IMG/VR virus record: IMGVR_UViG_3300028025_000637
Location: 1-26,236 of that record
Reading direction: 5' to 3' (one strand)
Origin: a virus
Length of the DNA stretch: 26,236 nt
Shown here: positions 23,005-26,236 of the stretch, one piece after another
Layout of the letters: each line of letters opens with the position of its first letter
How positions within the stretch are numbered: position 1 is the stretch's first letter
Position numbers and translations under genes: made by a program
Notes under the pieces: generated by a model
Databases searched by the model: none
What the model was told of the DNA's origin: nothing
Seen by the model: the letters and a program-made list of their open reading frames with translations, nothing else

Positions 23005-24000
23005 ATGGGTATCTCAGCATTTCCATCACCTGCAGTTTCAACTATCCCAAATGGTAAATCTATTGTCGCTGCTGCTGCAAACACAGTTTACAATGCAGTT
23101 GCAGCATTCCCAGTAGGAATTTATACTATTAGTTGCGTATCTACTACTAACGCAACTGTTCATTTTATGAACGGCACAACTTTAATTGGTTCATTCACAA
23201 CAGCATCTGGTTCAGTTACAATCAACTTAGGAACTGCTGCAACTAATATATTTGTATCCATAAATACTGGAACAGATGTCATTATAAACATTATTCAAAC
23301 AGGCTCCGCTATTGCAACCGTAACTGGAACTGTCACAGACATAACAACATCTCAAACCTATACAGGCACATCCGCATCAGGATATGCTTACGCTCTTATC
23401 GTCGGTGGCGGTGGCGGTGGCGGCGGTGGACAGTATAATAGTGGCAATAACACAGGAAGAGGCGGCGGTGGAGGTGGTGCTGGTGGATGGGTCTCAGGAG
23501 TTTATCCTCTAACTGGAAGCGTATCCGTAACTATTGGAAACGCAGGAACTGCTGGCGCTGTTGCGACTGCTGGCGGTAATGGCGGAACTACAACTTTTGG
23601 CGGAGTATCTGCTACAGGCGGTTCTGGCGGCGCTGCTGCGACATCGAGCCTTCCTGGCGCAGGTGGCGCTGCTGGAAGCCCTAACGGTGCTGCTGGTGGA
23701 ATTGGTGGAGTCCATTCTGGAAATGGCGCTGCTGGTGGTTCTAGTACAGTAATTTCCCCGTCATTCTTAGTTAACTCATTTACTGCTGCTCTCGGCGGCG
23801 GTGGAGGTGGTGCTGGTCGCTTTGGTAGTAATGGAGCAGGTGGTGGTTCTGTTTTTGGAACAGGCGGAAATGGTGGCGCGGGTGCAACACAAGGCGTTGC
23901 TGGCACTAACTATGGTGGTGGCGGTGGTGGTGGTGGTGGTGACGCCCAGACAGGCGGAGGCGCAGGAGCACCAGGAGTCGTTCGTTTAATCAGTTACTAG
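23005..24000 (+). CDS. Glycine-rich tail adhesin 2
   Basis: A 331-residue protein. The first 130 residues form a beta domain (GIYTISCVSTTNATVHFMNG, VTINLGTAATNIFVSIN). The rest is glycine-rich, with GGGGGGGGG, GGGGGGAGG and similar runs separated by short variable segments (VSGVYPLTGSVSVTIGNAG, SPSFLVNSFTAALG), ending GAPGVVRLISY. This differs from adhesin 1 in the N-terminal domain and the tip, so the pair is not a simple tandem copy. AGAGGTGG precedes the ATG. Long GGT/GGC runs at 23401-23430 and 23920-23940 are prone to in-frame slippage. Receptor-tip function is inferred by analogy with glycine-rich phage adhesins. Confidence 0.8.
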   Translation: MGISAFPSPAVSTIPNGKSIVAAAANTVYNAVAAFPVGIYTISCVSTTNATVHFMNGTTLIGSFTTASGSVTINLGTAATNIFVSINTGTDVIINIIQTGSAIATVTGTVTDITTSQTYTGTSASGYAYALIVGGGGGGGGGQYNSGNNTGRGGGGGGAGGWVSGVYPLTGSVSVTIGNAGTAGAVATAGGNGGTTTFGGVSATGGSGGAAATSSLPGAGGAAGSPNGAAGGIGGVHSGNGAAGGSSTVISPSFLVNSFTAALGGGGGGAGRFGSNGAGGGSVFGTGGNGGAGATQGVAGTNYGGGGGGGGGDAQTGGGAGAPGVVRLISY

Positions 24001-24068
24001 ATAATAACTTATCCCTGAGTATGGATTAAAACTGCTCAACTAATTTTTCCTAGTAGTGGAGGTATGCC

Positions 24069-26057
24069 TTGGCTGGCAGAGATATTACCGAGGGCCGTGC
24101 TGAACGGTCCATCGCAGTTGACGTAGGTGTAGTCGCATCTACTGCTATCTGGCAGAACACCGATATGTCTTACGACGTAGCACTTGGTGGACTTCCATTC
24201 ATCTACGCAATCAATGACTCACGCCCTTATGTGCGTCAGACTGCACCATTTCGTAAAGACCAGTTCGACAATGGCACTGAGCCTGGCGAGCAGTCTCTTA
24301 CTGGCTGGTGGATTCGTAGCCAGATGTCGTTTCACTCTGGGTCAGGTATCAACTTCTTTGACCCTGCTACTACAGACGAGAATGGACACTATCGCTTTGC
24401 CGATAGCAAGGGCATCAACGTCTGGACCAAGGGACAAGCAACACTACTCAAGTCTTGCACATCTACTCACACAATTACTGGTGCTATTGCATCTAATGGT
24501 GTAACACAACAGCACCTACGTCCAATTAAGTGGAGCACAACTAAAGGCGTGCTGCTGCACGATGAGTATGATATTGACAAGATTGCAGCAGATGGAACAG
24601 TAACTCACTTTGTGGATTATAACTCTGGAACCGACTTGCCAGTTTATGCTGTTTGTGATGACGGAACCTTTGCCTACTGGATTACCAACACAGCGACCAA
24701 AAAGACTGTATACAAGAAGCCGCTTACTGGTAGTTCTGCATCTACTGCAGATGTTGTTAAAATGTTTGATGAAGTTGGTGCCATATCAAACGCTGCTATG
24801 GAGTACGTCAAAGACCGAATTGTTCTTTGTGCAGATAACAAGGTGTATGAGTTCTCTACATCTGCAACCGCTATGCCTACTACAATCTATACTCATCCTA
24901 CATCTAGCCACGTCTATACATCAGTAGCAGCATCAGGCCCAGCCATTTACATCTCTGGCTATAACGGCATCCAATCAACCATTCAGAAGTTCACGCTATC
25001 TACAGCAGGTGTAATGCCCACACTCACCTCAGCAGTGGTAGCAGCAGAACTCCCAGCAGGTGAGATTGTCCACAAGATTTATTACTACCTTGGCTATATG
25101 ATGATTGGCACAAACAGAGGCATCCGAGTGGCAGCAGTATCTGACCAAGATGGCTCACTCAACTATGGTCCACTTATTGTAGAGACAACACAGCCTTGCT
25201 TTGACTTTGCATCACGCGACCACTATGTCTGGTGTGCTACTGGTGTAGGTGGAGAACCAGGTGTTATCCGTGTTGACCTATCCAACGAACTAGAAACTTT
25301 ACGCTTTGCGTATGCTAATGACTTGTATATGGATGGTGTTACTGGATATAAGACAACTGCTTGTGCCTTTGTCGGTAACGATGACCCAACAGTAGCCGAT
25401 AGACTTGTATTCTGCACAGCAAACAACGGCACGGCAGATGGAACAACTTACATTGAAGATGCTACAACTCTTCGCACATCAGGCTACCTGACTACAGGTA
25501 ACATCCGCTATGGAACCCTTGAGCCTAAGAACTTCAAGCGTCTTCTTGGACGTGGTGACTTTACCTACGGCTCTATGACACTAGAGACAGTGGATAAGAA
25601 CGGCGTTGAGTATGACCACATCTCATACGATGCAAGCATTAGCCCTATCGAAGTTGGTACATCTAACCCTGCTACTGCTCAAGAGTATGTAGCCTTTAAG
25701 TTTATTCTTTACCGTGATGGTACAACCAATAGTCGTGGCCCAGTATTCAAGGGCTATCAGGCTAAGGCAACCATCGCTACCCCACGTCAGCGTATCATCC
25801 AGTTCCCAGTCTATTGCTTTGACTTAGAGACAGATAGATACAACGTAGTTACTGGCTATGAAGGTAGAGCGATGGACAGAATCCAACTCCTTGAAGACAT
25901 TGAGGAATCTGGAGACGTAGTAACTTGGCAAGACCTCAGCACTGGCGAGTCACGTCAGGCTGTCATTGAGCAAGTATCTTTCACACGCGGTACTCCACCA
26001 GATAAAGGATTCTCTGGCTTCGGAGGAATTATTGAGATAACGATTAGGACAGTGTAG
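24069..26057 (+). CDS. Large tail protein, possible nozzle (beta-propeller-like)
   Basis: A 662-residue protein starting at TTG with a strong GGAGGT six bases before it; the nearby ATG at 24064 is in another frame and closes after 20 codons. It opens MAGRDITEGRAERSIAVDVG. The middle consists of repeated short beta segments (FVDYNSGTDLPVYAVCDDG, VKDRIVLCADNKVYEFS, YISGYNGIQSTIQKFTL, YYYLGYMMIGTNRGIRVAAV), which suggests a beta-propeller. The C-terminus (residues about 575-662, RQRIIQFPVYCFDLETDRY and GDVVTWQDLSTGESRQ) looks like a separate beta domain. Position before a holin-like gene and the absence of tube genes recall the nozzle (T7 gp12) of short-tailed phages. A tail fibre or tip role is also possible. 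Confidence 0.7.
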   Translation: MAGRDITEGRAERSIAVDVGVVASTAIWQNTDMSYDVALGGLPFIYAINDSRPYVRQTAPFRKDQFDNGTEPGEQSLTGWWIRSQMSFHSGSGINFFDPATTDENGHYRFADSKGINVWTKGQATLLKSCTSTHTITGAIASNGVTQQHLRPIKWSTTKGVLLHDEYDIDKIAADGTVTHFVDYNSGTDLPVYAVCDDGTFAYWITNTATKKTVYKKPLTGSSASTADVVKMFDEVGAISNAAMEYVKDRIVLCADNKVYEFSTSATAMPTTIYTHPTSSHVYTSVAASGPAIYISGYNGIQSTIQKFTLSTAGVMPTLTSAVVAAELPAGEIVHKIYYYLGYMMIGTNRGIRVAAVSDQDGSLNYGPLIVETTQPCFDFASRDHYVWCATGVGGEPGVIRVDLSNELETLRFAYANDLYMDGVTGYKTTACAFVGNDDPTVADRLVFCTANNGTADGTTYIEDATTLRTSGYLTTGNIRYGTLEPKNFKRLLGRGDFTYGSMTLETVDKNGVEYDHISYDASISPIEVGTSNPATAQEYVAFKFILYRDGTTNSRGPVFKGYQAKATIATPRQRIIQFPVYCFDLETDRYNVVTGYEGRAMDRIQLLEDIEESGDVVTWQDLSTGESRQAVIEQVSFTRGTPPDKGFSGFGGIIEITIRTV

Positions 26058-26236
26058 TGACTACAGCAGAATGGGCAGCATTCGCTGTCGCACTAATGAC
26101 AATAACAGCAGGGTTTGCTGGCTTTGTGAAGTGGCTTGTTAAGCACTATCTATCAGAGTTAAAACCAAATGGGGGCGGTTCCGTTAAAGACCAAGTGAAC
26201 CGATTGGAAACACGAGTTGACCAAATCTATCTCCTC
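26057..26236 (+). CDS. Holin-like membrane protein, cut by window end
   Basis: The GTG at 26057 shares a base with the preceding stop (TAGTG) and opens VTTAEWAAFAVALMTITAGF. One membrane helix spans about residues 4-31, ending in KWLVKHYL. It is followed by a Pro/Gly-rich turn (KPNGGGS) and a charged coiled-coil-like segment (DQVNRLETRVDQIYLL). Small proteins of this build next to tail genes are often holins or membrane-anchored lysis factors. Only 60 residues are visible, so the full length and the following endolysin, if any, are unknown. Confidence 0.6.
   Translation, partial: MTTAEWAAFAVALMTITAGFAGFVKWLVKHYLSELKPNGGGSVKDQVNRLETRVDQIYLL

Noticed and set aside
23502-23906. Minus-strand proline-rich open frame (134 codons)
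   Set aside because: It is the reverse complement of the glycine codon runs (GGN read as CCN) in adhesin 2, so stops are absent by composition, not by selection.
21629-24000. CRISPR-like repeats
   Set aside because: The repetition is glycine triplets in a coding frame, with no regular repeat/spacer pattern. No CRISPR array was seen anywhere in the window.
24064-24126. ATG at 24064 as start of the large tail protein
   Set aside because: It is out of frame with the 662-residue product and reaches a stop after 20 codons; the TTG at 24069 keeps the frame and fits the GGAGGT site.

Overview
The window is the virion-structure and packaging half of a tailed double-stranded DNA phage (Caudoviricetes) or a closely related prophage. 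All 27 credible genes are on the + strand, tightly packed, and many are joined by one-base stop/start overlaps (TAATG or TAGTG). No integrase, replication, tRNA or host gene is present, so the host cannot be read from marker genes. Base composition is moderate, Shine-Dalgarno sites are ordinary, and GTG and TTG starts occur. From memory, several small families resemble those of environmental (freshwater) actinobacterial phages; that host assignment is a low-confidence inference.

Layout. 1-471 is a gene-free, AT-rich leader with many short perfect hairpins and direct repeats. 472-4487 holds the terminase large subunit, which carries an N-terminal helix-turn-helix-like segment, then a small basic protein, then the portal. 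4502-5044 encodes a proteasome beta/HslV-like Ntn hydrolase in the place where a prohead protease usually sits. 5055-12915 holds a small Q/P/A-rich protein, a giant 1628-residue protein and two proteins of about 420 residues, read here as a putative internal/ejection protein cassette. 12916-13038 is a short non-coding segment that can fold into two adjacent helices just before the scaffold gene. 13039-14511 holds scaffold and a major capsid protein of N4-gp56-like type, followed by a strong GAAA-loop hairpin. 14572-16793 holds small head-associated genes: one unknown, one Cys/His-rich putative zinc-binding protein, and five consecutive very lysine-rich small proteins. 16808-17485 is a GT-A-type glycosyltransferase.

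17488-26055 is the tail module: a small repeat protein, a putative neck/adaptor protein, a repeat-rich tail fibre, a second fibre-like protein, two glycine-rich putative adhesins separated by two small tail proteins, and a 662-residue tail protein possibly equivalent to a nozzle. The window ends inside a holin-like membrane gene. No tape measure, tail-tube or tail-chaperone genes are seen between the capsid gene and the holin-like gene, which suggests a short-tailed (podovirus-like) particle.

How the parts would work together: scaffold and portal nucleate the capsid shell, the Ntn hydrolase is a candidate for removing scaffold or trimming head proteins, terminase fills the head through the portal, the large internal proteins are candidates to be ejected ahead of the DNA, and the fibres and glycine-rich proteins recognise the host. 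The most unusual features are the proteasome-like protease, the giant-protein cassette upstream of the capsid gene, the basic-protein island, and two candidate structured nucleic-acid elements.
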